From the NCBI GenBank assembly GCA_024734555.1, contig JANPWX010000055.1, forward strand, positions 251,242-315,241: 64,000 bases of DNA, written 5' to 3'. This stretch comes from Trochalopteron elliotii. Its lineage: Eukaryota; Chordata; Aves; Passeriformes; Leiothrichidae. The first letter of the stretch is position 1. Every line of letters starts with the position of its first letter. Positions 11,366-23,780 of the stretch are shown piece after piece. Made by a program: the position numbers and the translations under genes. Below the pieces are notes generated by a model. That model was not told the origin of the DNA, did no database searches, and saw only the letters and a list, made by a program, of their open reading frames with translations.

Positions 11366-11458
11366 GTATTGGTGAAGTTCCCACTACAACCCTGACATCA
11401 ATGATGGGAGCCTGTGCAAAAGAGAACTGTTCCACGAGCATCCCAGCTCTCAACCCAG
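11366..11458 (+). CDS. ITPR2: ITPR2 exon: variable luminal loop
   Basis: This exon of 93 bases has phase 1 at both ends. It encodes GIGEVPTTTLTSMMGACAKE, then NCSTSIPALNPG with the split codons. It forms the luminal loop between TM5 and the pore helix. CAKENCS carries two cysteines, and NCS is a potential N-glycosylation sequon. This is the least conserved exon here when set against remembered mammalian ITPR2, where MTLTTMMEACAKENC is similar but the flanking residues differ. As a symmetric exon it could be skipped in frame, although no evidence for that is seen. The donor is 'cag|gtcagt'. Confidence 0.9.
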
Positions 11459-11503
11459 GTCAGTACAGGAGTTCCCTCAGACCGATGATCACTCAGAACT
11501 GAG

Positions 11504-11655
11504 GGATCCCTGGAAATGTCCAGGGCCAGGTTGGATGGGGCTTGGAGCAGCCTGGTCTAGTGGAAGTTGTCCCTGCCCATGGCAGAGGGCTGGAATGAGA
11601 TGATCTTTAAGGTCCCTTCCAACCCAAACCACTCTGTGATTCTCTGATCTCTGTG
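11504..11655 (+). mobile_element. CR1 LINE 3'-end fragment next to a splice donor
   Basis: A short sense-oriented CR1 tail with 'ccagggccaggttggatggg', 'gcttggagcagcctggtct', 'gttgtccctgcccatggcag', 'gatgatctttaaggtccctt' and 'ccaacccaaaccactctgtg', ending in the terminal repeat 'attctctgat'. It begins only about 45 bases after the donor of the preceding exon. It is non-coding. The terminal repeat is better kept than in the 3305-3592 copy. Confidence 0.9.
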
Positions 11656-12794
11656 TGGCTGTTGCAGAGACTTCTGCTGGTGTGAGAAGTGAAATGACTG
11701 TTGTGAGTCAGAAGTGCTCAACTTCTGCAGGGCTTGGAGCTTAGTTGGCAGCTTTGCTGTTAATGGGAGTGCTTCCCACACCTGATTTCCAAATGCACTG
11801 ACATTAATTTTGTTATTAAAAGAGCTTGCTGAATCATTATGCTTGAACGTTCAGGTTGCTTCTTGCCAAGTGACTCAGCTGAGAGGAGCTGCTTGCTGCT
11901 TGTCTGCAGCATCCTCACCTGCACACACTGAGCCACTGTTAGAGCCAGTTGGGCCACAGAAATCCATTTTCATGGCATAGCATATCTATCAGCAAGCTTT
12001 TGTGTGTTTTTTCTACATGTATATGGGCCAAGGCTGTATTGTAGGCAGAAGACCTAAGAACCCAGATCCAGGCCCACGTGTCTGTCTCCCACTCTTTCCA
12101 TGGGAAAGACACAAAGTCTAATTAAGGTGGCTGGTCTTCCACTGCAGGTATTAACTTTGGTTTGATGTGTTGTGGCCTTTGCAGTGGAGGTGTCTGCATA
12201 GTGGATGGTCTGCAGGCTCAAAATATTTATTGCCACAGTTGCCTGTGGTTGCTGGGGGCTGAAAGTGAGGACATAAATGGTCCCTTCCTGTGTGCCAGTA
12301 TAATGTTGTTTCATAAGCTTTATTCTTCCACTACTAATTTTTGAGTTTTTAGGATCAAAGCCTTCAGGGAGAGGGCTATAAAAGTAGGCTTTTTCTCCCC
12401 AGCTGGTGTGTAAACAGGCTTCATAAACAACACGGGAAGCTGTCTGCCTAGACAGAGAAAACAGTCTAAGAGCTATTGGCAAAGCTGCTGCATTCAAAGA
12501 GTAATCAATCAGTCAAAGAGATGCAATGTGGCTTTTGCCAAGCTCTTTAAATGATAGAAATCTCACATTTCTCATTGGGTACTGCTCCTTTAAAATCAAA
12601 CCATAATGAAACAGGGCTGTACAAAGCATCTAAGTGCACTCTTACTTGATCTTGAAGAAATTTTATTTATCCAGTACCATTAAAACCCACCAAAATTCAA
12701 GCAAAAACAGGTTTGCTCACCTTAGCCACCTGCTCAAAAGAATTATTCTACTTTCTGTCTTTTTCTGGGACATATTTCCCCTCTGGCAAAAGTG

Positions 12795-12960
12795 TGGTGG
12801 AATGCAAAGGCATGGGATCACCATCCCTGGAAGTGTTCAAAAGGCGTGAGGATGGGGAACTTGGGATGTGGTTTAGTGGAGGACATGGCATGGTTAGGTG
12901 AATGGTTGGACTTGGTCTCAGAGGTCTTTTCCAACTTTAGTGGTGCTGTGATTCTATGAG
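12795..12960 (+). mobile_element. CR1 LINE 3'-end fragment
   Basis: A diverged sense CR1 tail: 'gggatcaccatccctggaag', 'tgttcaaaaggcgtgaggat', 'gttggacttggtctcagagg', then 'tcttttccaactttagtggt' and 'gctgtgattctatgag'. The tail differs from the 'aaggtcccttccaaccc' type at 3305 and 11504, so it probably belongs to another CR1 subfamily. It is non-coding. Confidence 0.85.
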
Positions 12961-14425
12961 ATTTGGGGAGTTTCACATTGCAGCACCAGAGAAGTCCACA
13001 GCTGTGTGTGGGAAAGAGAAAGTGTTCTCAGTGGCATCTCAGGTCCCGAGTGAGACATGAATTATGTTGCTTTTCAAATCAGATCACTGCTGATCATTTC
13101 TTCTGATGGGACTCTGCTTCTTCCTGGGATTTCACTGGTGAAGCCTGTGCTCAGTCATTGCTCTTACTGGTGAGGGAGTTCCCTGGGAGCCAGTGTGCTG
13201 TGCCCAGAGAGCCTCCCCTCTCTGCAGCCTGGTGCTCACTGCTGCTCTGGGCTGTGAGCATCAAAATACTTCATCCCATCTGCCTTGGAGTCTCCCCCTC
13301 TCCACTCCAAAGGCATTTCCATATCACTTCAGTTTGTGCCTTGTGAAGTGCCCTAATCACTTAAAGGAACTTCACATCCTACAGTACATATCTCCTCATC
13401 CTCTGTAGCCCGTAAAGACCTGTGCTAGAAAGGTGCACAGACACCTGTTTGTAAAAGGGGACATTTCCAAAGACTCATTCCACTGCCAGGCCTGGTCCTG
13501 CTCTGTGCAAATTCTGCTGGATCCACGTGGGCACAGGCATGTCTCACCTGATGTGCTTGTGTGGTCCAGGAGCTGTGGGCCATCAGATGAGGATTTTTGA
13601 AGTAAATCTTCCTATTATCCCGCCCTCTGCCCTGTGATTAACATTGTGGAATGGTCTTAGGGCTTAACCTGTTTTGCCTGTGAGTTAAATTTAATCAGAA
13701 GATGGCCCAATGCTGTCCAGACCCTCACAAAGCCACTTTCCAGCGTGGAACTGCTTGCAAAAAATCCCCCCTGAACCACAATTAGTGTCAATATTGGGTC
13801 CTTAACAGCAGTGCATTCTACAGATCCACTCCTTTCTTTTAAGTACAGGCATAGTTGGTGCCTAGAGGGGCTGAGCCTGTGCTGTGAATGCTGTTGAGCA
13901 TTGAAAACAGACAGCTGAGGCAGAACATGTGCCGGTAGGGTTGCCTGGCCCCCAGGCTGCAGGCAGCTCTTGCTCCACATCTGGAAGTGGATGTCTGTAG
14001 ACTCCCCACAGCCTACATTGCTGCACTAGAGGTTTCTGCCAACTTTGGGCTGTCTGGTTCTTTGGCAAAGATCTTGCAACCTGAGTTTGCATTTCTGGGA
14101 GCTTTTCTGGGATGCTGATGCTCTGTGTTGCAAGATGTGCAAGGTGATGTATCTTGTTTCTCTGAAGCCTGGCTTCCTCTGAATTAGCATCTCAGTGGAC
14201 AGGGAGAGTTGGGTGTTAGGGCAGCTGGTAGGTAATTCCCTCTTCAGTTCTCAGTCCTGGATTATCCTCTCTGTTCACCAGAATCTGATCATCTGCTGCT
14301 TCCAGCACCTGAGTTCGGTCTTGTGAACAGTGAAAATATTGTAGTTACCCAAAGGAAATAGAAGCTGTGGCTTTTTTAAGGCTTTTAATTTATTTTGGGG
14401 ATGATCTCCGTCTCATGCACAGCTC

Positions 14426-14441
14426 AAAAAAAAAAAAAAAA
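14426..14441. repeat. Poly(A) run
   Basis: A run of 16 adenines followed by 'caaaaagg'. No retrocopy body was recognised upstream of it, so it is recorded as a simple homopolymer. Confidence 0.9.
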
Positions 14442-15926
14442 CAAAAAGGAGTATTGTTTGAAAGGAGGGAATAATGGCAGGATACAACAGCAATGATTAG
14501 TTGGTATGCATAACATCAGTGTGCTAGTAAAAAAATCTAGTTATGACAGGATAAAAAAGGTTTCTTGTTTCAATCCTTTCAGTTTCAATATTCAAGCAGT
14601 TATTTTTAATTCCAGGATTATTTGTGGGAGTAGTGTATGTAATGACCATATAGTTTAACAGGGAAGTCTGTCCTGATGTCTGCTTTTGCTTTTCTTTTTG
14701 CTCAAGGTTCCTGCAGTAGGGAGTTGTTTCTCATTTAATTTGCCTATGGAGCAGAAGAAGTGGTGGTAAAAGCAGCAGACACCAGTACTGTTCTGCCCAT
14801 CCCAGCCAGGAGGCATGCACCACAATATGGGAACCCACATCCAAAATTAAATTTAAATCCAAATTACTTGTCTGCAATGTGAGTGCTTGCAGTCAATTCA
14901 ATTTATCAGAGTCTATCTCAGTGCCCCAGATGTGGTGGTTTGGGGCTGTTAAATATGTGTTTCAGTCAACTCTCACAGCGGGATGTTGTTATTTATTAAA
15001 CCATGTTACAATGAGTGCAGGGAGCAAGCCCAGTGTGAATGGCTGCCTTCCCTGCCTAAGCAAGCGTGTCCCTCAAGAGAAAGGAAGGCAGCAGGAATGG
15101 AGGAATGGCAATCACAGCCCTGACCCTTCAGCCCAGGCCAGCAGGACACAGAACAGCTCAAGCAGGGCTCTTCAAGGGAGGCTGTGGATGCAGTGAGTGT
15201 GTGGTGGGAGGGCCTCAGGCCAAGGTGGACAAAGTCCCCCTGGGGTTGGTGTTCCAGCCCAGCCCCTCTGCACGTTCAAACATCTCCTGTACAATAGTAC
15301 CCTCTGTGGCTCGGCCAAAACCACACAGCAGCTCTGCAGCACAGATAAGAACAGAATCCAAGTTTTCAGGCTGAGGTCAGTGAGAGCTTTTTCTTTAATG
15401 TCTGTCAGGCCTGTGCTTGGGCACTTGTGCTGGTGGAAAGATCATGGACAGACTGACTCGAGAAAAAGCCAGCCCCTCCTTAATGGTTTCAAATGCTAAC
15501 ATGACTTGGCTTGTACATGAGTAGGTGGAGGAATGATTTCACAGGAAGACAATCCTTTCATAAATGTGCTTCTAATTCTCTGTTTATATTGCTTCTTGTC
15601 TATGCTGCGTTTTTAAGGGGCCCACTGGAAAAGCAGTGGGAGGACTGCAAGGAGAAGGGGTGCTCCCATGAACAGAGATGGTGGCTCTGGGTCATTAACA
15701 GCTCTGATGGGAGCCCTGCTTGTGATTTTCTATATCTCTCTTCAGGCTAAGTGTGCCTGATGTGCCTAAGTATGTCACCAGCAGCGATGTGCACATGGCT
15801 GGGGATGATCAATGAGGTTCTGGATGAGAAATATGAGAGGCAGATGTGTCTTGCAGTTGCTTTCTCTAACAGAATTGTGGCTTTGTTTGGTGAGTGATTG
15901 CTTGATGCTGTGGTTCCTGTTTGCAG

Positions 15927-16054
15927 GTGAAGAAGAGGAGGATGGAATAGAAAGGACCTGTGACACCCTGCTCATGTGCATTGTGACCGTGTTAAACCAG
16001 GGCCTGAGGAATGGTGGTGGTGTGGGAGACGTGCTCAGAAAGCCTTCCAAAGAT
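15927..16054 (+). CDS. ITPR2: ITPR2 exon: pore helix and selectivity filter
   Basis: This exon of 128 bases follows 'gtttgcag' (phase 1) and ends at GAT|gtgagt (phase 0). It encodes [20 protein letters not shown], then [20 protein letters not shown] and SKD. An acidic luminal patch (EEEED) is followed by the pore helix [19 protein letters not shown] and the GGGVGD motif, the selectivity filter of IP3 receptors. All filter residues are intact. The acidic patch lies near the luminal mouth, where it may help to attract cations; that is inference from its position. Confidence 0.97.
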
Positions 16055-17395
16055 GTGAGTGTTTTGGCTCAGGAAATGCATTACTCCCTCTGCATCTCAT
16101 GAATGCCAAAGTCAATTTTTGGAGGTTATAGACAGTGTTTGTATCTAGTCTGATCTCATGTCACACGGTTGATTTATCCATGTAATTTTTAGATCCCAGA
16201 TGGGATATTTAATGGGAAGAACTAAGCTTGGTGTGATGATGATACTTGAAGAAAGGATCTCTAGGTAGTTGTTTACCACTTCTGGAAAAATGCAGAATAT
16301 CATAACCTTCAAAGCACTGCTAAGAAGTCAGCCCTGGGAGGCACATGTGGAGGGCTCTGTCCAGTCCTGGGCTCCTCAGCACAGCTCCTCAGGGACAGGG
16401 AGCTCCTGGAGCAGGGCCAGCAGAGGCTGCAGAGATGATTTAGGGCCTGGAGCATCTCTGACAGGGAAAGGCTGAGGAAGCTGTGGCTGTCCAGCCTCGA
16501 GAGGAGCCCCAGCTGAGAGGGGCCCTCAGCCCTGGGTGTCCCTGTGTGCAGGGAGGGCTCCGAGCAGGGCCCAGGCTCTGCTCCGGGGGGCCCAGCAACG
16601 GCACTGGAGGAACGGGCAGGGACTGATCCCAGCAAGTTCCACCTGGATATTTCAGCTTCTATTCAGCATGGCATCTGCCCTGCAATAGCTCCTGTTGTTT
16701 ACTTGTACTCAACCAGCATGAAGATCAAACCAGAATTCCATGTATTGTGGCATACTTTCTCTTACAGAAATTTCTTCAAAAATGCAGTGCATTTCAGGAC
16801 CTCCCTTAATAGTTGGATGGTTTCATGCATTTTTATTTAGGTTCAAAAAGAACATCACAAATGAAGGCAATCTACTTTGCTTGATGAGCCACACCGTATG
16901 TGTTATAAATAAACTCAGGATAAAGTAGGATCTCAGCAGGGCTTGCAAGAGTCCAGAGACAACTCAAATCTGGATGGAAGAGCTCCCTGTGCTGGTAGTA
17001 GGAGTCTATATCCTGTCTCACAGACTGGGAAGTTCTGGAGGAGCCAAAATTTATCCCCAGTGGAGTCTGTAAGCACTTACAGACTTTGAAAGTGACCCTT
17101 TGAAATTGATCCTTGCCACTTAGCAGCTCTTTAATGCTAATTATATTGAAACACTCCACAAAGGGTAGTGCTATTATTCCCATGAATGTGTGGGAAACTG
17201 AGCAATTGGGTGACTTCAGGTCTCTATCATGGTGAAGAAAAGGACTTGGGTAGTCCCTCCCTAGTCCTGTGAGTAAGGCTAGCAGAATTTGGCATATGAA
17301 AAGAAAAATCTGTAGCTTTGCTTCCGCTAATGTGAAAATGTTATTATTTTAGATTTGTGCTATTTTTATACCTTATTGGAAACTTGTTATTGCAG
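16055..17395 (+). other. ITPR2: ITPR2 intron with CR1 fragment
   Basis: A 1.3-kb GT-AG intron (gtgagt ... cttgttattgcag). A GC-rich internal CR1 piece occupies about 16340-16645. The rest is unremarkable AT-rich sequence. Confidence 0.9.
16340..16645 (+). mobile_element. CR1 LINE internal fragment
   Basis: A sense-oriented piece from near the 3' end of a CR1 element, lacking the terminal tail. Landmarks in order are 'ctgtccagtcctgggctcct', 'caggctctgctcc', 'gcactggaggaacgggcagg' and 'aagttccacctggatat'. It is markedly GC-richer than the flanking intron. The reading frames are broken. Similar sequence appears in reverse orientation within the element at 51521-52200. Confidence 0.8.
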
Positions 17396-17561
17396 GAGCC
17401 CTTGTTTGCTGCACGAGTTGTTTATGATCTTCTGTTTTACTTCATTGTCATAATTATTGTTCTCAACCTGATCTTTGGAGTCATTATTGATACATTTGCT
17501 GATCTCAGGAGTGAAAAGCAGAAAAAGGAGGAGATACTAAAGACCACGTGTTTCATCTGTG
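17396..17561 (+). CDS. ITPR2: ITPR2 exon: TM6 (S6 gate helix) and linker start
   Basis: This exon of 166 bases runs from phase 0 to phase 1. It encodes [20 protein letters not shown], then [20 protein letters not shown] and [38 protein letters not shown] is TM6, whose cytosolic end ([10 protein letters not shown]) forms the gate. It continues into the charged helix [15 protein letters not shown] supplies the two cysteines of the C2H2 linker completed in the next exon. The sequence appears essentially invariant relative to the family as I remember it. The last base is shared with the next exon's Gly codon. Confidence 0.97.
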
Positions 17562-18814
17562 GTAGGTGTTACTGATCTCTTGAGATACTTGAGGGTGAGA
17601 GGAGTGAAAATGAACTTTCCCTCAATAAATAAAGCTTGGAGCCCAGTCGTGGTTATCTTCTACAGAGAAAGTCTGTAGAAATTCCAGAGGTTGATTCCAA
17701 ATTTATTCCCTCTCAGTAGGAGACAGATTTGGTTTATGAATCAAAAGCTAGCTTTGCTGAGAGGTGGCTTCACAGTCTCCACCCAGAATCTGAGGCAAAA
17801 GAGCCATGTCTCACGCTTGCATCATCACCACTAATGGAGATGGGGCAGCTGCTGACTCTGTTTCACAGAGCGTACTGCAGATGAAAGTGCAGCTTCTATT
17901 TCACAGCACAGGGCATTCCAGAGGGGGAGCATCAGCAAAAGCTGCCGATTTCAGAAGGGGATGTGAAGCAGGGAACAAAAGAATTCGGTGGAAATCATCC
18001 CCACAAAGCCCACGGAAAATCATGCTTATTTTGAAGTGCACTCACAAAGAGGGACAGAGCTTCCTTCACTCCCTGGGAGACTTCACAAATACCTGCTTTT
18101 TTGTAGGCTGGGTGCTGTTTCCATGGTTGTACTGACAGGGATGAATGCTGTGCGGAGCACAACATGTCTTTAGTGTCTGTGGACAGGAAATCTAGGGAGG
18201 AGAGCTCAAACATGGGGGCAAACATCTCCTTCCTCACTTCTGGTATTCTTCTTCAGAGATCTGGACCATTACAGGGAAAAATCAAAAAAAATTTCTTATG
18301 ACTACAGCTCTGTAAAGACTGTGTGACAACAGAGCTGCAGGGACTCACCCTCTCTGCTAGGTTTAAGCCCACAAACAATCTCACTGAAGCTTAAGTGGAA
18401 CTCTATATATGCTTGATGGTAAAAGTGTGCATAAATCTTTGGAAGATCAGGGCCTGGACTGCACACTATGTGCTTCCCAATATACATCTAGAAAGAGTCA
18501 GAGCCAACACTTGTAAAACACTTTATGGCCCTCAGCATGGAAGGAACTGTGAAACTGTAACCTATTTATTATATTGTTATTGTTATTAAGAGGAAATATC
18601 ACAAAAGATAATAAATGCTGCATTGAAAGACTTTTGTCAGGAAAGCCTTCTGGCCTGGTATTTCTTGCCTGGCAGTTATGGCTTTTAAATTAAGATCTTT
18701 CAAATTTATGATCCTTTAAATTAAGTTAGGTTCCTTTCTCTAACATATTTAACAGATTTGCGTATTTTTATGTTGAAGTTTATTTTCTGGCTTTATGTTG
18801 TTCTCTTTTTGCAG
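17562..18814 (+). other. ITPR2: ITPR2 intron
   Basis: A 1.25-kb GT-AG intron (gtaggt ... ctctttttgcag). It includes an isolated AATAAATAAA at about 17624-17633, but nothing else suggests a transcript end there. No repeat or gene was recognised. Confidence 0.9.
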
Positions 18815-18975
18815 GACTGGAGAGAGACAAATTTGATAACAAGACCGTTTCGTTTGAGGAGCATATAAAGGCAGAACACAACATGTGGCATTATTTGTAC
18901 TTTATAGTTCTTGTCAAAGTTAAAGATCCAACTGAATACACTGGCCCGGAGAGCTACGTGGCGCAAATGATTGTG
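18815..18975 (+). CDS. ITPR2: ITPR2 exon: C2H2 linker domain
   Basis: This exon of 161 bases runs from phase 1 to phase 0. It encodes (G)[17 protein letters not shown], then [20 protein letters not shown] and [29 protein letters not shown] provides the two histidines that pair with the CFIC cysteines of the preceding exon, giving the zinc-binding C2H2 fold of the linker that couples cytosolic domains to the S6 gate. All four presumed ligands are present. YTGPESYV is a signature of IP3 receptors. A 20.4-kb intron follows after GTG|gtaagt. Confidence 0.97.
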
Positions 18976-21900
18976 GTAAGTCAATTTGGGCATGTGCTTT
19001 ATGCAACTGAGAGATGCTCCTTGCAGCTAGGGCAGAGAATATCTTTCTTTCCCCCTCTGTCTCTGAACAATAGGAGGCATCGATCTGTATTTTTTGAGAT
19101 CTTTTCACGTGTCTTAGTCTGCAGCAAAACCCAGTCTTAAACATAATGAAAAGATGAAGGTGCAGGCCGCAGTCTCCAGTTTGGCGTCGATGCTGTCATG
19201 CTCTGTGGGTTCTGCTGCCTCATTAGCCAGAGCTGGGGCAGGAGAGCATGCATCATAACATCTGCTGCTGCTCCAGCTTTGTCCAGTGTCTCCGGGCTGC
19301 TGTCCAGAAAAATAACATCTCTTGCTGCACACTGAAACGTGGGGTCAGTGCTCAGGGCTGGTGCTTTTCTCCTATGGCTGCTCTGAACAAGCTGGTGAAA
19401 AGACCAGGCAGAGCAGCCACAGGGATTTGAAGAGCCACAGAAACTGCCTTGTGAAGCAGGGAGAGTACTTGGACTCAGAGAGAGAAATGTGATGACGCTG
19501 GGCCAGAGAGGTGTTCGATTACATTTTGTTTCCAGCCTGCTGCCGAAGAGGGTTCGTTCTGCTGAGTGAGACGAGTGGATTATCAAGGCTGCCTGGCTTG
19601 GGGCTCCATTTTTGAGGAATTCTGCCTGCCTGCTGGGATATTCTGGTGCAGCATTTTCTTCCTGTGGACTTGCTGGCAGGTATTGCACTGCTCAGGGCCT
19701 GTGCCAGGCTCTGTGGTTACCGAGCTGGCATATGTCTGTATCCTGGAGGAGGCTGTAACCAAATGCGCATCAGGCTTCGCTGTTTATGCATTTCTGGAGC
19801 CACATTTTGTATCAAGACTCCCTCTCCGTTATTCCTCATCAAGCCTTTGGCTGGACATGCTACCCAGCCTCATTACTGAGGTGCTGGGTGGCCTTTTACT
19901 CCCCAATTTAGCCAAGGGGAAGATTCTTCGCCTTTCACTTCAGCTCTTGTCAGGTCAGGTGCCAGGTTTCAATCGATCCCATCTCCTTTCTGCCTTGTCA
20001 GTGCAGAAAGCTGGGTTATTTATCCTGCCTTCAGATGGGTGTCCAGGATAGCTGGGCTGACTCACCTCTCTCACTAAAATGGTTAGTTTAGAGAAGATGC
20101 CTAATTGGGAGCAGGCTAAAATTAGAGCTGACTCCCAAGCACTGTGCAGGCTTAAGCGGAGCTTACCTTGAAGACCTCACATTAGTGGAAATGGTGGTGT
20201 TTAGACAGGAGTGTGTGTTTGACTGCTGCAGTTAAATGGAGCTTTTGTTAGTGCTACTGCTGCTAGAAGGGAAGGTGCTGTGGCAGGTGATGGGAATTGA
20301 GTGCTCAGGTGCAGAGGAACAGCCTATTTCCTTCAATTTTGAGCCATCAGCCTCATTGCCCAGCCCAGGGTGTTTATACTGTAGGCAGTGGTGGATCTAC
20401 ATTTCTGCAGTTTGGTGGGCGAGGTAGAAAACCTAAAACAAATCCTTGTAGACTCTGTTGCATTACGAGAAATTATTCACAGTGGCAAGTTGTCCTGTTA
20501 CACATGGAAATATTTTAGCTTATGTCAGAAATACATTTTAATTTGTGGAATCAGACTCTGGGGCCTGTCTCATTTGTTCATTCCTCCTCTTCCTCTCCCT
20601 GCAATGTTTGTAGGATTTTAAACTTTGTGATATGTATGTTAAGTATTAATGTTTAATTCCAAGAGATGCATTAATATTCATACTAAGTATATTCATCCTG
20701 TGGCAGCAGTGGTTTGACTTTTCTGATGTGTAATTCACTAATGTATTTTACTTCTGCATTAATGGCTGGAACTCCTCTTTGAATATCTAAAATACTAAAA
20801 GAAAAGCACCAAAACCTCACGTGACCTCAAGCACTGAACTGATTTCTCAAAGCCCCTGTTCCTCTGTGGCAGAATACCGGTGGTTTAAGTGGTTAGCAGT
20901 AACCCAGATTTTGGGATTATTAAACTGTCTTTTTTCCATGAATATATATAAAGTTCAAGGTTATTTTGGATGATGGAGAGGTATCTATGGACCTAGAAAT
21001 GTAAAGCTTACATGGAATGAAAGTATAAATGGTAGAGTAGGAGAAAAAAAGAGAAATAAATGTTTGAACAAACTAAAAGTATCTGGTATGGGATCAGTAG
21101 TTGTGTCTTTGTGTAGTTTAAATTCCTAGTATGAAATCCAGGGGAGATGTGCTGCATAGCACAAGCAATTGGAACTTCTTAAGTGAACAAAAAAAGGACA
21201 CTTTCTCTTGGAGCCAGAGAATTTACTGTATACCACATGCTACAAGGAATACTAAGAAATTAAAGAAAATAATGTGATTGGAGGAGTGGAATATGATATT
21301 TGGCTGGAAGAAGAGATTTAGAGATACAACTTTGCTTAGGACCAAAAGAAGAGCCAAAAGGAAAACTCTCAGAGGCAGTTTTGCAGCTGTCAAACGTATG
21401 AGCTGCTGTAGCAAATGTGTTTGGTGTGTCCCAAACACAGTCTGATAGTAATGAGTTACACCACAGGCATGTGAGATGTGCTAAGTTCCTTGCACTAATT
21501 AAGCCTGACTATGGCTTGTGCCATGAAGACGGAGAGAGAAGCTGATTCAGACTCTGTGACAGCCTGAAAGCTGTGTGACCATCCTTGTGATGCTGGGAGA
21601 GGTGACCAAGTCCCTGGTAGGACAGCACATCCTAGGATATGGCAGAAAAGAGACTTGAAATTAACCTTTCACAAGGGACTTGCCAATGGAATTGACTCAT
21701 TGCTGAAAAAGGCTTGTTGGGTGTGTATGGGATTGCAGGAAATATTTATAAATATGGGTGGTTGGGATGTCTTGGGAAGTCTTGGGACCTCTTTGAAAAG
21801 GACATGGTGGAATGAGATTTTATATTTCATACTATACAGAATACGGCTGAAAAAACTCTGTGAGTGATACTCCTGGAAGAACTCTCTTTTATTAGTTTTT

Positions 21901-23690
21901 GTTATGATCAGGAATGCTTTCTATGGCTACTTCTGTAGCTTTAATGGATTCTGTGTAATTTAATGGAATTCTGTGTTTTCTCCTACCTCCAGTCTTCCAA
22001 GTCCTTCAATACACATATGTCAAAATTTTGGAGTATGCTGCAGTATCTTTAATAGAAAGTAGAGTTTATTCCAATAATCATCCTCACTATCCTTACAACT
22101 GCAGTGAGGAACCAATTATTATTTGCATTTGCCTATTCCTGTCTTTTGCAAAGTATTGCAAAAAAGTAACATTGGAATAATGATCAGCATTAACTAAGCA
22201 CCAGGAAAAGCATCTACAATTTCTGTTAGTCCTTTTCTCTATTGCCCAGCCTCATCAGAGCCCAAAAGTATGACAGTCTACTTTGTGACTCTCAGTCTTT
22301 CCTACATATCATTTGTCCACCAAACAGTGAAGCATCTAGTTTGAAGGCTTGCTGATAGCACAACAGATAAAAACCCAGGAATACTGTGGTTTCCTTGTTT
22401 TGGAATGTTGTTTGAAAGGCTGGGTGCCAAAACAGATGGGAGTTATTTACACATCATAGTTCACCTCTCCAGTTTTCCAGCTTGAGAAGGGGAAAGAAAC
22501 ACATGGGTGATGTTGTACACACCCCTCACTCAAATGCAAGATTCTTGCAAGTTTCCAAGTTCACTTGTATTTCTGTTCCAGGGGTGGTTTGCTTCAAGCA
22601 TTGCTGTTACCTTGCATGTCTCTGGCCTCAGAAGACCTTGGGGTAGAGCACTTCTTTTGCTTTCTTGCTCTGGACTGTGGACATTGTCCTTGCAAACTCC
22701 TGATATTCCCTGTGATTTTGATTTTCCCAGCAGCTCTGTGTTTGCTTCAGTGCTTAGCATACTGCTCTGAGCAGTGATTGAAGTAGTCAGGAGCTATCCA
22801 GCTTTCATAAAGAAAGGTATTAATTTTTCTAGGCTTTATTCTTTTTAGAAAAAAGCATCCAGCATAAAATGTATTCTAAAGCAACACACAGTTTATACAC
22901 CCCAAACTTTATGGAGATGTTGGTGGGAATAAAGCACTTCAGCTCTTCCAGTGTTGCCCTTTCTTCTTGCACACTATCTTTTATCAGTTATTGGGTGAAA
23001 TATTAATGAATATTAAAGCAGGGCAGTAGGCTTTATTTGTTTGCTGTCCAGGCCTCTTTTATGAAGTCAGACAGGTATTATACAATATCTGAAGAGACAA
23101 ACTTTGAAAAGCTGGCTGCATGCCTTGTGTTTGCACTGAGAACTTGCATGAATGATTCCCCTATTGAATTTTCATTCCTGTAGAAAAAACTGTGTTTATC
23201 TGACCCATTTGACTGGAAACACCACCCCTAGCCAACCCAGAGATGCACATAACTTGTGTTACATCAATACAGCAATCTTTGAATGTTCCTTGTGTCCATT
23301 TGTCAGAGGAGACAGTTTTATGTGATAACTGGAACAATGAAAGTTAATGTCCAAACTTTTATATTTCACTTTTCAGAGCTGTAATTTGTACACACATATT
23401 TCACCCAAGCCTTGGTTGCTGTAAATAGATATATGGAGGTTAAAAAAAAAGGACATGATTAGTTACTGAATTTTTTGCAGTTCAACAGAGATATGAATTA
23501 GCCTATGATTTGTATCTCCATTCATTTGCAAAAGTAAAAGGCTATTGGCTTAGGAATTAAATTAATTATTTTGTCCATTGGAAGAATTAAATACTTTAGC
23601 AAACGAAGCCCTGAAAGTTTCATTCTTGCATGCTCTGTCCACAGTTCTTAGCAAGTTTTGTAATGGCTTTTATCAGCATTAGTGCTACCT

Positions 23691-23780
23691 GTCATAACTA
23701 CATAATTACAGCACCTAATTATATTATTACTTATTTACCCTAGTTATGTAATTGGATGTAATTGTGCAATTATGTAACTC
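23691..23780. promoter_or_regulatory. Candidate enhancer-like AT-rich patch
   Basis: Over about 90 bases there are at least five TAAT-core homeodomain-type sites (ataattac, ctaattat, gtaattgg, gtaattgt, caattatg) arranged almost back to back. They are flanked by 'tgtcataactac' and 'tatgtaactcctcagtcag'. The density stands out from the neighbouring intron. Regulatory function is inference from motif clustering only. Chance in AT-rich DNA is a real alternative. Confidence 0.25.

Larger units (their letters stand above)
11459..15926 (+). other. ITPR2: ITPR2 intron with two CR1 fragments
   Basis: A 4.5-kb GT-AG intron ('gtcagt' donor; acceptor 'ctgtttgcag'). It holds two sense-oriented CR1 3' ends (about 11504-11655 and 12795-12960) and a poly(A) run at 14426-14441. 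No coding sequence was recognised in it. Confidence 0.9.

Noticed and set aside
17624..17633. AATAAATAAA in the intron after the TM6 exon as a premature poly(A) site
   Set aside because: It is isolated, with no clear GU-rich element downstream, and such hexamers occur often by chance in AT-rich introns.
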